Shown: one piece after another, positions 33,901 to 46,007 of the stretch
Layout of the letters: each line of letters opens with the position of its first letter
How positions within the stretch are numbered: position 1 is the stretch's first letter
Assembly (NCBI GenBank): GCA_007026445.1
Contig: VDMD01000010.1
Span: 744,001-808,000 of the forward strand
Length of the DNA stretch: 64,000 nt
DNA from: Schizophyllum amplum
Lineage: Eukaryota > Basidiomycota > Agaricomycetes > Agaricales > Schizophyllaceae
Direction: 5' to 3'
Translations under genes and position numbers: made by a program
The notes under the pieces: generated by a model
Told to the model about the DNA's origin: nothing
Database searches by the model: none
The model's input: the letters and a program-made list of their open reading frames with translations, nothing else

Positions 33901-36900
33901 GCCGCCGCCGCCTCGCCCGCTACCATCTCCCCTCCCCAGACTGCTGCTGCCGTCGTCACCGTCGAGTCCGCAGGCAAGGCAAGCGCTCTCACCACCGTCG
34001 AGCATGACGCGTGGCTCCGCTCCGAGTCGGCCAACAAGCTGAACACTGATACAGGCGCCTCATCACACATGATCGTGCATCGCGGCTGGTTCGTGTCCTA
34101 CTCGCCGCATCGCGTGCCGATCCGCCTCGCCAACGGCACCATCATCTGGTCAGAGGGGATAGGGTCTGTCGAGTTCAAGCCGAAGCTGGGGAACGAGGAG
34201 GGGGCGAGCTTGATATTCCACGATGTGCTTCATGTGCCGCTGCTTACGTCGAATCTACTCTCCATCTACCATCTCACTGTGCGCAAGGGGTACGAGATCC
34301 ACACCAAGGGGCGCCAGGTGACGTTCTACCGCGGCGGGGTCCTTGTCTGCACTGCGACGGTCGACGAGACGAACACGGGCTATCTTGACGGTCGCGTCGT
34401 TGTGCCACGGACTCAGCAGCAGGCCGCGCGTGCGTCAGCTACGACGCTGCCGCTGGACATGGCGCTCTGGCATCGCCGCTTCGCGCATATCAACCAGGGG
34501 GACATCGCGCGGTTGCGGGACAGTAAGCTGGTGCGTGGGATGCGCCTCGAGTCACGCAAGGCGCCGGACCCGATCTGCGAGCCATGCATCATGGGGAAGC
34601 AGAAGCGGAAGGCGGTTCCGCGCGGACCGGGAGAGAGAGCGACGCGCGCACTTCAGTTGGTTCACACCGACTTGAAGGGGCCTATGCCGGTCGCGTCGCC
34701 TGAGGGCTACCGTTACTGGATGACCTTCATTGACGACGCGTTCCGATGGCGCACTGTGGTGTATCTGAAGAAGAAGAGCGAGGCCTTCGATGCGATACGC
34801 CATTGGATTGCAGCAGTGGAGGCGGAGACGGGCGAGAAGCTGAGGGTGATGCGCTGCGATGCCGGGGGCGAGTACATCTCGAACGCTATGAAGCGTTTCG
34901 CAGCGGAGAACGGGTGGCGTCTCGAGACGACAGAGCCAGATGAGCCGCATCAGAACGGTGTTGCAGAGCGTGCTAATCTGACCATAGCGAACGCGGCGAC
35001 CGCTATGCTCTGGGAGTCGAAGCTGCCGCCATCGTTCTGGGTGCACGCCGTGTCGTCGTTCAACCACGTCGATAACCGCGCCCCGACCTCCGCTCTACCG
35101 CCTGATCAAACACCCTTCATCGCCTGGAAGAAGAAGAAGCCGGACGTCTCCTACTTCCGCACGTTTGGCTGTCTCGCCTACGTGCTGGTGAAGAAGTCGA
35201 AGCGCAAGGCACTGCAGCCGCACTCGCAGAAGTGCATCTTCGTCGGGTACCCGCCCGGTACGAAGGCCTGGCGCTTCTGGAACCCGGCCACTAAGCAGTT
35301 CATCATCTCCTCGCATGCGCAGTTTGACGAGCGCTACATGCCAGGCAACTCTACAAAGAGTATAAACCTGATTTCCCAGACGCTTCGGGACAGAGGTGAG
35401 GAGCCTGACTTGCGTGCTGATGAGGATGCAGCAGATCACGGGGGTGATGATACACCGTCGCCGTCTGCGAGTCCGCCAGATGACGCCGGTGATGATGATC
35501 TGCCGCCTCCTGCGCCGCGTCCGCCTACGCCGCCGCCGCCGCCTGCGCCACCGCGCACGCCGCCGCGTCCATCGCCTTCAGCTGGGCCGAGTACGCCGCC
35601 GCGTTCATCCAAGTCCGCACCTGTGCCGCCCTCTGCGCCGCAGAAGAAGTCCGCTTACTGGTCGCCTGCGACTACTATGGCCGAGCAGCGAGGCCGCGCT
35701 GGACCGTCTAGGCGTGCACCGGACCCGGCGCCTCCCAACACTGGTCACTTGCCGCACTGGGCGATGCCTAAGCAGCCAGTGGCGGAGCAGCAGACGCGTA
35801 CGCTTCCGCCTCGCCGCGCCGTCACTAATCGCGATCTGTCAGAGAGCGCGCTGCAGCAGAACGCGCCAGTCCAGCGCAGGCAGCCCAGTCGCTCGCGTTC
35901 GCGCCAGCCAGCTGCAGAGCCGGAGAGAGAGCAGGAGTCGTCATCGGACGAGTTGCGTTTACCGGCGCAGCTCGAGCCGATCGAGTCGGAGTCGGACGAT
36001 GCGCACAGTGGCGAGTCACCGCAGATTGAGGGGTCTAGCGATGACGAGCTGCTGCTGCAGGACGAGAGCGCGTTGCCGGGGGTGCCGGAGCAGGCGATGC
36101 AGGCCGGGTTGGAGTTTGTCTGGGATGAGACGCGCACAGAGGAGTGGACGGTGCAGCAGGGGCTCGACTACGCTTACCAGTGTGTGGCGGAGGCGAACGG
36201 GGCGAGCGAGGGTGATGGGGAGCCAAAGACGTTTGCAGAGGCGCTGCGACGTGGAGATCGAGAGCAGTGGGGTGGAGGCCGCATTTGCCGAGATGCCAGG
36301 CGCTGGCGGACAACGGGACCTTTGAGCTAGTCGAGCTGCCGAGGGGAGCTCGCGCCATTGGTAGCCGGTGGGTGTTCAAAGTGAAGCGCAACGCTGACGG
36401 TTCTATCGAGCGCTACAAGGCGCGCTGCGTCGCTCAGGGCTTCACTCAGCGTCCCGGCTTCGAGTACACCGAGACGTTCGCGCCTACGCTGAAGTGGTCC
36501 GCCATCCGCGCTATCCTCGCCCTCGCCGCCATCGAGGACCTTGTCTTGCTGTCCGTCGACATCTCGAACGCTTTCCTCAACGGCCCGCTGCAGGAGACGG
36601 TCTACATGAAGCAGCCGCCCGGATTCGAGATGCGCAGCAAGGACTACGTCTGGCGCCTGAAGAAGTCGCTGTATGGGTTGAAGCAGGCAAGTCATGTCTG
36701 GCACGAGACGCTGAACAAGGTGCTGTGCGGGATGGGCTTCGCCCGGATCGTATGCGAGCACAGCGTCTGGGTGTACGGCCGCGGTGACGACCGTATCATT
36801 GTGCCCGTCTTTGTGGATGACATGACCATTGGCGCCAGGACGGAGGACGCAGCGCAGGGGATCATCGAGGAGCTGAAGCGCCACTTCAAGTTGCGCGAGT

Positions 36901-39900
36901 TGGGACCCACCAACTGGCTGCTAGGTGTCGAGATCCAGCGCGAGCGCTCTCAGCGCAAGCTCTCGCTCTCTCAGCGCCAGTACGCCCTCGACATCCTCCA
37001 GCGCTACGGCATGCAGGACTGCGGTACCGTCATCACGCCTCTTGATCCGTCTGTGAAGCTATCCGCTGATGACGCTCCCAAGACGCCCGAGGAGCATGAG
37101 TTGATGGCTACCAAGGGCCGGGACTACGCCTCTGCAGTAGGCGCCATTGCTTACCTCGCCATCGCCACTCGCCCTGATCTCGCCTACCCCGTCTCCGTCC
37201 TAGCGCGGCACTGCGCCAAACCGGGTCCCAAACACGTCACTGCTCTGCAGCGCGTGTTCCGCTACATCAAGGGGACGCTTGATCACAAGCTGACCTACGA
37301 TGGGACGCTGGTTGGGCCGCGCTCGGAGCCGTTCTACACCTACACCGATGCGGATCACGGCGGTAATCCGGACAACGGCAGGTCGACGAGTGGGCTAATA
37401 GTCATGATGGCAGGCGGCGCTGTCTCCTGGTCGTCGAAGCTGCAGACGGTGGTCGCGCTATCGACGACTGAGGCGGAGTACATCGCAGCAGTCTCTGCAG
37501 GGCAGGAGATGCTGTGGATGCGCAACTTCCTGACCGAGCTGGGCTACCCGGTCAAGGACGCGCCATCAACGCTCTACATCGACAACAACTCAGCGCTGCA
37601 GGTGGCGAAGAACCCGGAGCATCACGGACGGATGAAGCACCTCGACCTCCGCTTCTACTGGCTGCGCGATGAGGTGCGGAAGGGCTCGGTGCGTCTTGTG
37701 CATCTGGACACGGTGGACATGCCTGCAGACATGATGACGAAGGCGCTGGCGCGCAACAAGCTGCAGCACATGGTGGGGCTGACTGGATTGGTACGCTAGG
37801 CGTGCTGGATCACGGGGGTGTGTTGGAAGGGGTGACCGAGCACGTCTCGCGTTATCCCTGGTTTTGGTATATCTTCGCGCTTTTCGGATCACGTGACCGC
37901 GTCTATCTCACATGACCCACCCGACTGTATAGTACACCGGCGAATGCCGAGACTCGTCGCTCCTAGAGCGGACACAACCAAGTCTCTATCACTGACTTGG
38001 TTGCTACCGCTCTAGGTGCGTAGCTACACGTTTTACTTGCTTGAATACATCACTGACTTGGTTGCTACCGCTCTAGTTGACTTAGTTCTGCGCTGTGAAC
38101 ACCTTCACCGCGCCGGACCCGATCTGTGAGCCGTGTATCATGGGGAAGCAGACTCGGAAGGCCGTTCCGCGCGGTCCGGGAGAGCGCGCTAAGCGGCGCC
38201 TCGAGCTGGTTCACACCGACTTGAAGGGGCCGATGCCTGTGGCAACGAAGGAGGGCTACCGCTACTGGATCACCTTCATTGATGACAAGGAGCGCTGGCG
38301 GACGGTGGTCTACCTGAAGAAGAAGAGTGATACTTGGGCCGCTATTTGTGCGTTCAAGGCGGCTGCTGAGATTGAGACGGGCGAGCGATTGGAGGTGATG
38401 CGCTGCGATGCCGGTGGCGAGTACATCACCAAGGCGATGTTGGAGCAGGCACGTCGTGAGGGGTGGCGACTCGAGTTCACTGAGCCAGATGAGCCGCATC
38501 AGAACGGCGTTGCAGAGCGAGCTAATCTGACTCTAGCGAACGCGGCTAGCTCTATGCTGTGGGAAGCAAAGCTGCCGCCTTCGTTCTGGGCGCACGCTGT
38601 CTCCGCCTTCAACCACGTCGACAACCGCGCCCCTACGTCCTCGCTACCACCGGACAAGACGCCCTACATCGGCTGGAAGCGCAAGAAGCCGGACGTCTCG
38701 TACTTCCGCGTCTTTGGCTGCCTCGCCTACGTCCTAGTGAAGAAGCGGCACCGGCGCGCGCTCGAGCCGCACTCGCAGAAGTGCATCTTCATCGGCTACC
38801 CGCCTGGCACCAAGGCCTGGCTCTTCTGGAACCCGGCAACCCAGAAGACGCTCATCTCCTCGCACGCCGTCTTTGACGAGCGCTACATGCCGGGGAACTC
38901 TACCAAGAGTATAAACTTGATTACCGCGTCGCTCCTGGACAGAGGTGAGGGACCACCGGACTTTGGGGATGCCGCAGATCAAGGGGGTGATGGGGAATCG
39001 CCTCCTAATCGCGAGTCTGACGATAGCGATGATGACGCTGTCTATGATCTGCCGCCTCCCCCATCCGGTCAGCCTGCTCCTCCCGCTCCGCAGTTGCAGA
39101 CCCCGCCGCCCAGTTCGCCGCCTCGCGCGCCTACGGTCGAGCCACCTACCACACCGCCTAGCGCGCCTGTGCCCGCACCTCAGGCTCCACGTTCTGTACG
39201 TGTTGGACCACCCAGCCTGCTGCTTCAGCGCGGCTGGCAGAAAGAGCAGGAGCAGATGCAGCAGCGAGCTACGCGCCGTCGCCCGCCTTCGCCTGAGGCA
39301 CCGCCTAATCGGGGGGAGGTGCCCGAGTGGCTGGCAGACCCGCCGCGACAGCCGACCGACCCATTTGCAGGCCCATCGCGCCCAGTGCGCCAGAGCGCGC
39401 CACGCTTCAACATGAGCGAGCGCGCATTGCAGGAGCGCGCTATGCGGCCACCCGCACCACCACCGCCTAGCCGTTGGGCGAGCGGTCCACCCGTTGTGTC
39501 GCCCAACCGCTATGCGCCGCTTCAAGCGAGTATAGAGGAGGTAGAGGAGAAGGAGCAGGAACAGGAGATGGAGAAGGAGACGCCCCCCGTGGAGCATGAC
39601 TCCGGGAGCGGCAGTGACGATGAACTGCTGTTGAAGGACGACACCGCCGTGCCCGGAGAGCATGCGATGCAGGCCGGACTCGACTACGTCTTTGATGGAG
39701 TACAGGAGGAGCAGTGGTCAGTCGAGCAGGGCCTGGATTACGCTTACTCGTCCGTTGTCCCAGCAGATGCACAGCAGACCGAGCCGAGGACGTTTGCAGA
39801 GGCGCTGCGCCGCCCCGACCGGTCGAAGTGGATTGACGCTGCGTTCGACGAGATGCAGGCACTGATTGACAACGGCACGTTCGAGCTCGTCCAGCTCCCG

Positions 39901-41358
39901 CCCGGTGCGCGCGCTATTGGCAGTCGGTGGGTGTTCAAGGTCAAACGCAAGGCTGACGGTTCTATCGAGCGCTACAAGGCGCGCTGCGTCGCCCAGGGCT
40001 TCTCGCAGCGCCCCGGCTTCGAGTACACCGAGACCTTTGCGCCTACGCCCAAGTGGTCCGCCATCCGCGCCATCCTCGCCCTTGCCGCCATTGAAGACCT
40101 TGTCCTCTACTCGGTCGACATCAACAACGCGTTCCTGAACGGCTGGCTGGACGAGGAGATCTACATGCGCCAACCGCCCGGCTTCGAGATGCGCAACAAG
40201 GACTACGTCTGGCACCTCAAGAAGTCGCTATACGGGCTGAAGCAGGCGAGTCACGTTTGGCATGAGACGCTGAACAAGGTTCTGTGCGACATGGGTTTCA
40301 CGCGCATCCTCTGCGACCACAGCGTGTGGGTGTTTGGACGCGATGAGGCGCGCATCGTCATTCCTGTCTTTGTTGATGACATGACGATTGCAGCCAAGAC
40401 GGACGCGCAGGCGCAGGAGATCATTGAAGAGCTGAAGAAGCACTTCAAACTGCGCGAGCTCGGTCCTACCTCGTGGCTCCTAGGTGTCGAGATCCAGCGC
40501 GAGCGTTCGCAGCGCAAGCTCTCGCTCTCCCAGCGCCAGTACTGCGTCGACATCCTCGAGCGCTACGGTATGGCAGACTGCAAACCCGTTGTCTCTCCGC
40601 TTGATCAGGCTGTGAAGCTGACCGCTGATGACGCTCCCAAGACGCCAGAGGACATTGACTACATGTCCTCTCGCTCTGCAGAGTATGTCTCTGCCGTTGG
40701 CGCCGTTGCCTGGCTCGCCATCGCCACTCGTCCTGACCTCGCCTATCCCGTCTCTGTCCTCGCGCGTCATACCGGCCATCCTGGGCGCAAGCACTGGCAG
40801 GCGCTGCAGCGCGTCTTCCGCTACATCCAGGGCACGCTTGATCTCAAGCTGACCTACGATGGCAACGTTGTTGGTGCGCGCTCCGAGCTCTTCTACACCT
40901 ACACGGATGCGGATCATGGCGGGAACCCGGACAACGGCAGGTCTACCAGCGGCCACATCATCATGATGGCGGGTGCACCGGTCTCTTGGGCGAGCAAGCT
41001 GCAGACCATCGTCGCGCTCTCTACCACAGAGGCCGAGTACGTTGCAGCCGTGTCTGCCGGGCAGGAGATGTTGTGGATGCGCCATTTCCTCACCGAGTTG
41101 GGCTACTCGGTCAAGGACGCGCCCTCCACGCTCTACATCGACAACAACTCCGCTCTGCAGGTGGCGCGCAATCCAGAGCATCATGGGCGCATGAAGCATC
41201 TGGACCTGCGCTTCTACTGGCTGCGCGACGAGGTGCACAAGGGGTCGATCTGTCTTGTCCATCTGGCCACGGAGAACATGCCAGCTGACATGCTGACCAA
41301 GGCTTTGGGCCGGTCTAAGCTGCAGCATATGGTGGGGCTGACTGGTCTAGTGCGCTAG
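30978..41358 (+). CDS. Copia-A1 Gag-Pol polyprotein, about 1,583 aa, interrupted by Copia-B1
   Basis: Exclude B1 and one CCTTC copy (join 30978-32477 with 38107-41358) and the frame is open to TAG. Order: Gag with UBN2-like region (LNWGWYELEIESYL); unusual zinc knuckle CANCRGPHFLREC; protease NTDTGASLHM; integrase HHCC (WHRRFGHVN, CEPCIMGK); core Asp in HTDLKGPM, Asp in RCDAGGEY, Glu in GVAERANLT; RT with YKARCVAQGF, SLYGLKQASHVW and FVDDM; RNase H with YTDADHGG, TTEAEY and IDNNSAL. It encodes particle formation, cDNA synthesis and integration. The B1 insertion falls just after the HH half of the integrase zinc domain and inactivates this copy. The ATG at 30978 was chosen for its match to the related Copia-B start. 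Confidence 0.9.
32478..32758 (+). repeat. Copia-B1 5' LTR
   Basis: 281 bp. Holds a hairpin at 32620-32671 (CTAGAGCGGACACAACCAAG against CTTGGTTGCTACCGCTCTAG), and the right arm is repeated again at about 32712-32733. It is followed by the half-tRNA primer site GGTTATGAGCCCCGCGCTCT at 32759-32778. Confidence 0.95.
33064..37799 (+). pseudogene. Copia-B1 Gag-Pol polyprotein with two single-base frameshifts
   Basis: The first frame, 33064-36330, covers Gag (SNWGWYEPEILASL; short knuckle CYNCHGPHTIHNC), protease (NTDTGASSHM), integrase (WHRRFAHIN, CEPCIMGK, HTDLKGPM, RCDAGGEY, GVAERANLT) and the Pro-rich linker. The second frame, 36267-37799, covers RT (YKARCVAQGF, SLYGLKQASHVW, FVDDMTIGAR) and RNase H (YTDADHGG, STTEAEY, IDNNSAL). 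By alignment with A1 the two are joined by one extra G in the TGGGGTGG run (about 36269-36272) and one extra C at ATGCCAG (about 36295-36297). Everything else is open, so these may be very recent mutations or homopolymer sequencing errors. The conceptual product is about 1,577 aa. Confidence 0.88.
37821..38101 (+). repeat. Copia-B1 3' LTR
   Basis: 281 bp with no difference seen from the 5' LTR. The CCTTC duplication follows and A1 integrase coding resumes in frame. Confidence 0.95.
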
Positions 41359-41383
41359 GTGGGCGTGCTAGATCAAGGGGGTG

Positions 41384-41692
41384 TGTTGGGATTGGTGTTC
41401 TAGCACGCTCTCTTGCTTATGGTATTTTTCTCCGATTTTCCCTGATTTTTCCCATGCCGTTATCGCTACTTATGCGCGCACTACGCCTTACGCTGTTGCG
41501 CCACATATTCCGCTTAGTCATCGGCATTTCCCGGTCTGTCTGCCTAGAGCGGCCGCATCCAAGTCTCTCTTCATCTCTGACTTGTGTGCTGTCGCTCTAG
41601 GTGCGTAGTTACACGTTCTATAGCTTGTTATACATCTCTGACTTGTGTGCTGTCGCTCTAGTGTGTCTGAGTCCTCTGTTCTACCTCGGATA
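41384..41692 (+). repeat. Copia-A1 3' LTR
   Basis: 309 bp, near-identical to the 5' LTR. Preceded by GATCAAGGGGGTG and followed by the GAATG duplication. Confidence 0.93.
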
Positions 41693-43194
41693 GAATGATA
41701 TCTCGTCGTGTTTTCTTGTTTTCGAGCCTTTCGATACTCATCTAGATGCCCGGCGCGCCAAAACCCCGCCACAGTGCCTCCGAAAACCCGCCGGCAACGT
41801 CGAGCGTGTCGCCGGTGAGCCTCGGAAATTGGCCCGGGAGGCCGAACGGACGCGATCACCATCCGCTTGCTCTTCCCCTCGACCACTGTGGCCTCCCGGT
41901 CGCCCATGCCTCCCTCCTTTCTTCGCCAAACTAATTACAGAGCCCTAGAAAGGCCGCTCCGCGTGTTGAGGAGAAAAACCGCGCTTAAACGCGCTTGAAC
42001 AAGGTCGGAGCGCGGGATGCGCGCTGCGTGCGCAATCCCGCGCGGCAGGTGCATGCTGACGCCCCGTGGCTGGCTTTCATCTAACAAACATATCAGAAGT
42101 ATCTCGACAGCGAGGGGGTGGGCCCCATCGCGCTTAAAACGCGGCGGGCGCTATAACACCCGCCCCCGCACCCACCTCCCTTCGACGGGGATCGGGCACG
42201 CGCGCGCAGCGCTCTCGACGCTACGCGCACTCTGCACGTACTCTATACAACCCCAATCTCGCCCCTCCCTCCCATCCACAATTCCAGAACCCGGTAGATG
42301 CGCAAAGTGTCGTACGAGGTGGCGCTTGAGTACTCCTTGCACCGGGAACTCGCGTCCCCTTTTGCGATGCGCGCGCACTCCACTGGGTTCCCCCTGTCCT
42401 CCGTCGCTTTCAACACTGCGTTGCAGCCCCCAGTGGACCACACGCCGCTGCCCGCCGCCCCTGCCACGCCCGCATCCTCGCCACGCAAGCCTTTCGCGCC
42501 GCGCCCCCATCCCGTGCAACAATTCCTACCCCGGGGCTTGCAGTGTGCTCAAAACTCGGCAACAGACGTCCCTCCACCGCTCCCCGATAGCCGTGCCTCA
42601 CCCGCGCGCCATCTGCCGCCCCCGCGGCGAGCGCCCCGCACGCGCGCGCGCCCCACCCGTCCTGCTGTGCGCGCGTCACACGACGAGCTCCTTGAGAGCT
42701 CGTCTTTTGAGCATAATACCCCCTCCCCCCTACCCTCATCACCATGATGTACAGGTGCTCGCCTAACCCTGACAGCGAGGGCGCTGCGCGTGGCCGAAAA
42801 TTTTTCGCAGCGCTTTTCACGCTTTTTTAGTGTTATTTCCCCTTCCCCCACTACATAGCAATTATATATGTAGATAATCTCTAATATAAGTGTTCTTATT
42901 ACCCCCTCGAGCGACCGTGATCGCCCGCGCCGCCCAAACGGGAAGGCGACGGGGAGCGCACGTGGCGCGCGGCAAGCGCGAGGGCGAGCCGGGCGTGCGC
43001 GGCGGGCGACCCGTGAGCCCCTGCACTATTTGGGCTGCCTAGGGGTGATGGCCCGGCAGCCCGCCGTGAGCCAGGGCCCCTGCCGGAAGCCCCGGGAGGG
43101 GTCTGTGGCTGTGTGGGTTAGCCCTCCCTAGCTTTTGCAATTCGTTGCTCGGAAAAGTCCAGCTACTTTTGCAAAAGCTTTACGACATCAGCTG

Positions 43195-43324
43195 CACTTC
43201 TTGAGGCGCCAGACGTAGTCCTTGTTGCGCATCTCGAAGCCGGGCGGTTGGCGCATGTAGATCTCCTCATCGAGCCAGCCGTTCAGGAACGCGTTGCTGA
43301 TGTCGACCGAGTAGAGGACGAGGT
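43195..43324 (-). pseudogene. Copia-A2 pol, short RT segment
   Basis: The minus strand encodes the RT stretch around [26 protein letters not shown] and DYVWRLKK, matching A1. It is bounded on the left by the X2 end and on the right by the Copia-B2 5' LTR. Confidence 0.85.
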
Positions 43325-43910
43325 TGTTGGAAGGGGTGACCGAGCACGTCTCGCGTTATCCCTGGTTTTGGTATATCTTCGCGTTTTTTCGATCACGTGA
43401 CCGCGTCTATCTCACATGACCCACCCGACTGTATAGTACACCGGCGAATGCCGAGACTCGTCGCTCCTAGAGTGGACACAACCAAGTCTCTATCACTGAC
43501 TTCGTTGCTACCGCTCTAGGTGCGTAGCTACACGTTTTACTTGCTTGAATCTATCACTGACTTGGTTGCTACCGCTCTAGTTGACTTAGTTCTGCGCTGT
43601 GAACAGGTTATGAGCCCCGCGCTCTGATCGCTGCAGCAGAACTCCGATTTGACTACTTGCGATCGCAACCGCTGTCGAGCGCGCAATTCCGCTTCGATTT
43701 ACTCGCGTCTAACGGCGTCGTGTCCGCCACCATCTCCCCTTCACACCCATACCCATCACTCGCCGTGAAAACGACCGAGTCGAACGCTGCGCCCTTATCT
43801 TCACCGCCGCGTTTTACATATACGAATCCTGGGTGCTCTAGGTCACGTGGCACCTCAGATCCGGACACCTCCAACTCGCACTACGTACCCCCCATCTCTT
43901 CGCCCTCATC

Positions 43911-44272
43911 ATGGAGTACGACCACCACAAACAGCCTGTCCTCACCCGCTCCAACTGGGGCTGGTACGAGCCCGAGATCTTGGCCTCACTTCGAGGTGAC
44001 GGCCTCTATCGCTACGTGATGGGCACGATCACCGCTCCCTCGCCCGCCGATCCCAACAAGCTCACCGATTCCGAGTACCGCACGCGAGAGACGTACGAGC
44101 AGAACAAGGAGCGCGCTGCCGGGCGCATCTGGCAGTCGATCCACCCGTCGCTGCGTCAGCAGTTCGAGTCGAAGCAGGACGATGCGCACGCTCTCTTTGC
44201 CGCGCTGAAGAAGGCGTTCCACCTTCAGGTGCCCGGGACGCGCTTCAGCGCGTTCAACGACCTCGTCAGCGC
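43911..44272 (+). pseudogene. Copia-B2 gag N-terminus
   Basis: Almost identical to B1 from MEYDHHKQPVLTRSNWGWYE to FNDLVS. It then runs into sequence that is the reverse complement of the B pol linker, so Gag is cut after about 121 residues. Confidence 0.9.
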
Positions 44273-46007
44273 ATCGTCCGACTCCGACTCGATCGGCTCG
44301 AGCTGCGCCGGTAAACGCAACTCGTCCGATGACGACTCCTGCTCTCTCTCCGGCTCTGCAGCTGGCTGGCGCGAACGCGAGCGACTGGGCTGCCTGCGCT
44401 GGACTGGCGCGTTCTGCTGCAGCGCGCTCTCTGACAGATCGCGATTAGTGACGGTGCGGCGGGGCGGAAGCGTACGCGTCTGCTGCTCCACCACTGGCTG
44501 CTTAGGCATCGCCCAGTGCGGCAAGTGACCGGTGTTGGGAGGCGCCGGGTCCGGTGCACGCCTAGACGGTCCAGCGCGGCCTCGCTGCTCGGCCATAGTA
44601 GTCGCAGGCGACCAGTAAGCGGACTTCTTCTGCGGCGCAGAGGGCGGCACAGGTGCGGACTTGGATGAACGCGGCGGCGTACTCGGCCCAGCTGAAGGCG
44701 ATGGACGCGGCGGCGTGCGCGGTGGCGCAGGCGGCGGCGGCGGCGTAGGCGGACGCGGCGCAGGAGGCGGCAGCTCATCATCACCGGCGTCATCTGGCGG
44801 ACTCGCAGACGGCGACGGCGTATCATCACCCCCGTGATCTGCTGCATCCTCATCAGCACGCAAGTCAGGCTCCTCACCTCTGTCCCGAAGCGTCTGGGTA
44901 ATCAGGTTTATACTCTTTGTAGAGTTGCCTGGCATGTAGCGCTCGTCAAACTGCGCATGCGAGGAGATGATGAACTGCTTAGTGGCCGGGTTCCAGAAGC
45001 GCCAGGCCTTCGTACCGGGCGGGTACCCGACAAAAATGCACTTCTGCGAGTGCGGCTGCAGTGCCTTGCGCTTCGACTTCTTCACCAGCACGTAGGCGAG
45101 ACAGCCAAATGTGCGAAAGTAGGAGACGTCCGGCTTCTTCTTCTTCCAGGCGATGATGGGCGTTTGATCAGGCGGTAGAGCGGAGGTCGGGGCGCGGTTA
45201 TCGACGTGGTTGAACGACGACACGGCGTGCACCCAGAACGATGGCGGCAGTTTCGACTCCCAGAGCATAGCGGTCGCCGCGTTCGCTATGGTCAGATTAG
45301 CACGCTCTGCAACACCGTTCTGATGCGGCTCATCTGGCTCTGTCGTCTCGAGACGCCACCCGTTCTCCGCTGCGAAACGCTTCATAGCGTTCGAGATGTA
45401 CTCGCCCCCGGCATCGCAGCGCATCACCCTCAGCTTCTCGCCCGTCTCCGCCTCCACTGCTGCAATCCAATGGCGTATCGCATCGAAGGCCTCGCTCTTC
45501 TTCTTCAGATACACCACAGTGCGCCATCGGAACGCGTCGTCAATGAAGGTCATCCAGTAACGGTAGCCCTCAGGCGACGCGACCGGCATAGGCCCCTTCA
45601 AGTCGGTGTGAACCAACTGAAGTGCGCGCGTCGCTCTCTCTCCCGGTCCGCGCGGAACCGCCTTCCGCTTCTGCTTCCCCATGATGCATGGCTCGCAGAT
45701 CGGGTCCGGCGCCTTGCGTGACTCGAGGCGCATCCCACGCACCAGCTTACTGTCCCGCAACCGCGCGATGTCCCCCTGGTTGATATGCGCGAAGCGGCGA
45801 TGCCAGAGCGCCATGTCCAGCGGCAGCGTCGTAGCTGACGCACGCGCGGCCTGCTGCTGAGTCCGTGGCACAACGACGCGACCGTCAAGATAGCCCGTGT
45901 TCGTCTCGTCGACCGTCGCAGTGCAGACAAGGACCCCGCCGCGGTAGAACGTCACCTGGCGCCCCTTGGTGTGGATCTCGTACCCCTTGCGCACAGTGAG
46001 ATGGTAG

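Larger units (their letters stand above)
32478..38101 (+). mobile_element. Copia-B1: full-length copia element, 5,624 bp
   Basis: Identical 281-bp LTRs (32478-32758 and 37821-38101) begin TGTTGGAAGGGG and end GCTGTGAACA, with duplication CCTTC (32473-32477 and 38102-38106). Primer site at 32759, polypurine ATCACGGGGGTG at 37809-37820. It sits inside the A1 integrase. LTR identity makes it the youngest datable insertion in the stack. Confidence 0.96.
30297..41692 (+). mobile_element. Copia-A1: full-length copia element (hosting Copia-B1)
   Basis: LTRs of 309 bp (30297-30605 and 41384-41692) begin TGTTGGGATTGGTGTTC and end CTCGGATA, differing at about one position. The 5-bp duplication is GAATG (30292-30296 and 41693-41697). 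Order inside: half-tRNA primer site, gag-pol, polypurine ATCAAGGGGGTG. Without B1 the element is about 5.77 kb. LTR near-identity implies a recent insertion. Confidence 0.95.
25603..43194 (+). mobile_element. X2: second X element, nested with five younger insertions
   Basis: It starts CACCTGTAGACGTAGGCC and ends, read inward from the right, CAGCTGATGTCGTAAAGC. The flanks are GACTTCT (25596-25602) and CACTTCT (43195-43201), a 7-bp duplication with one mismatch inside the copia pol. Removing solo LTR H, C1, Y and A1 (with B1 inside) leaves about 3.3 kb that aligns with the reverse complement of X1. X1 thus serves as an empty-site control for C1, Y and A1. No transposase is seen. Confidence 0.85.

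Noticed and set aside
36494..36787. Out-of-frame plus-strand readings within RT
   Set aside because: Overlap the RT/RNase H coding sequence in another phase and carry no conserved residues.
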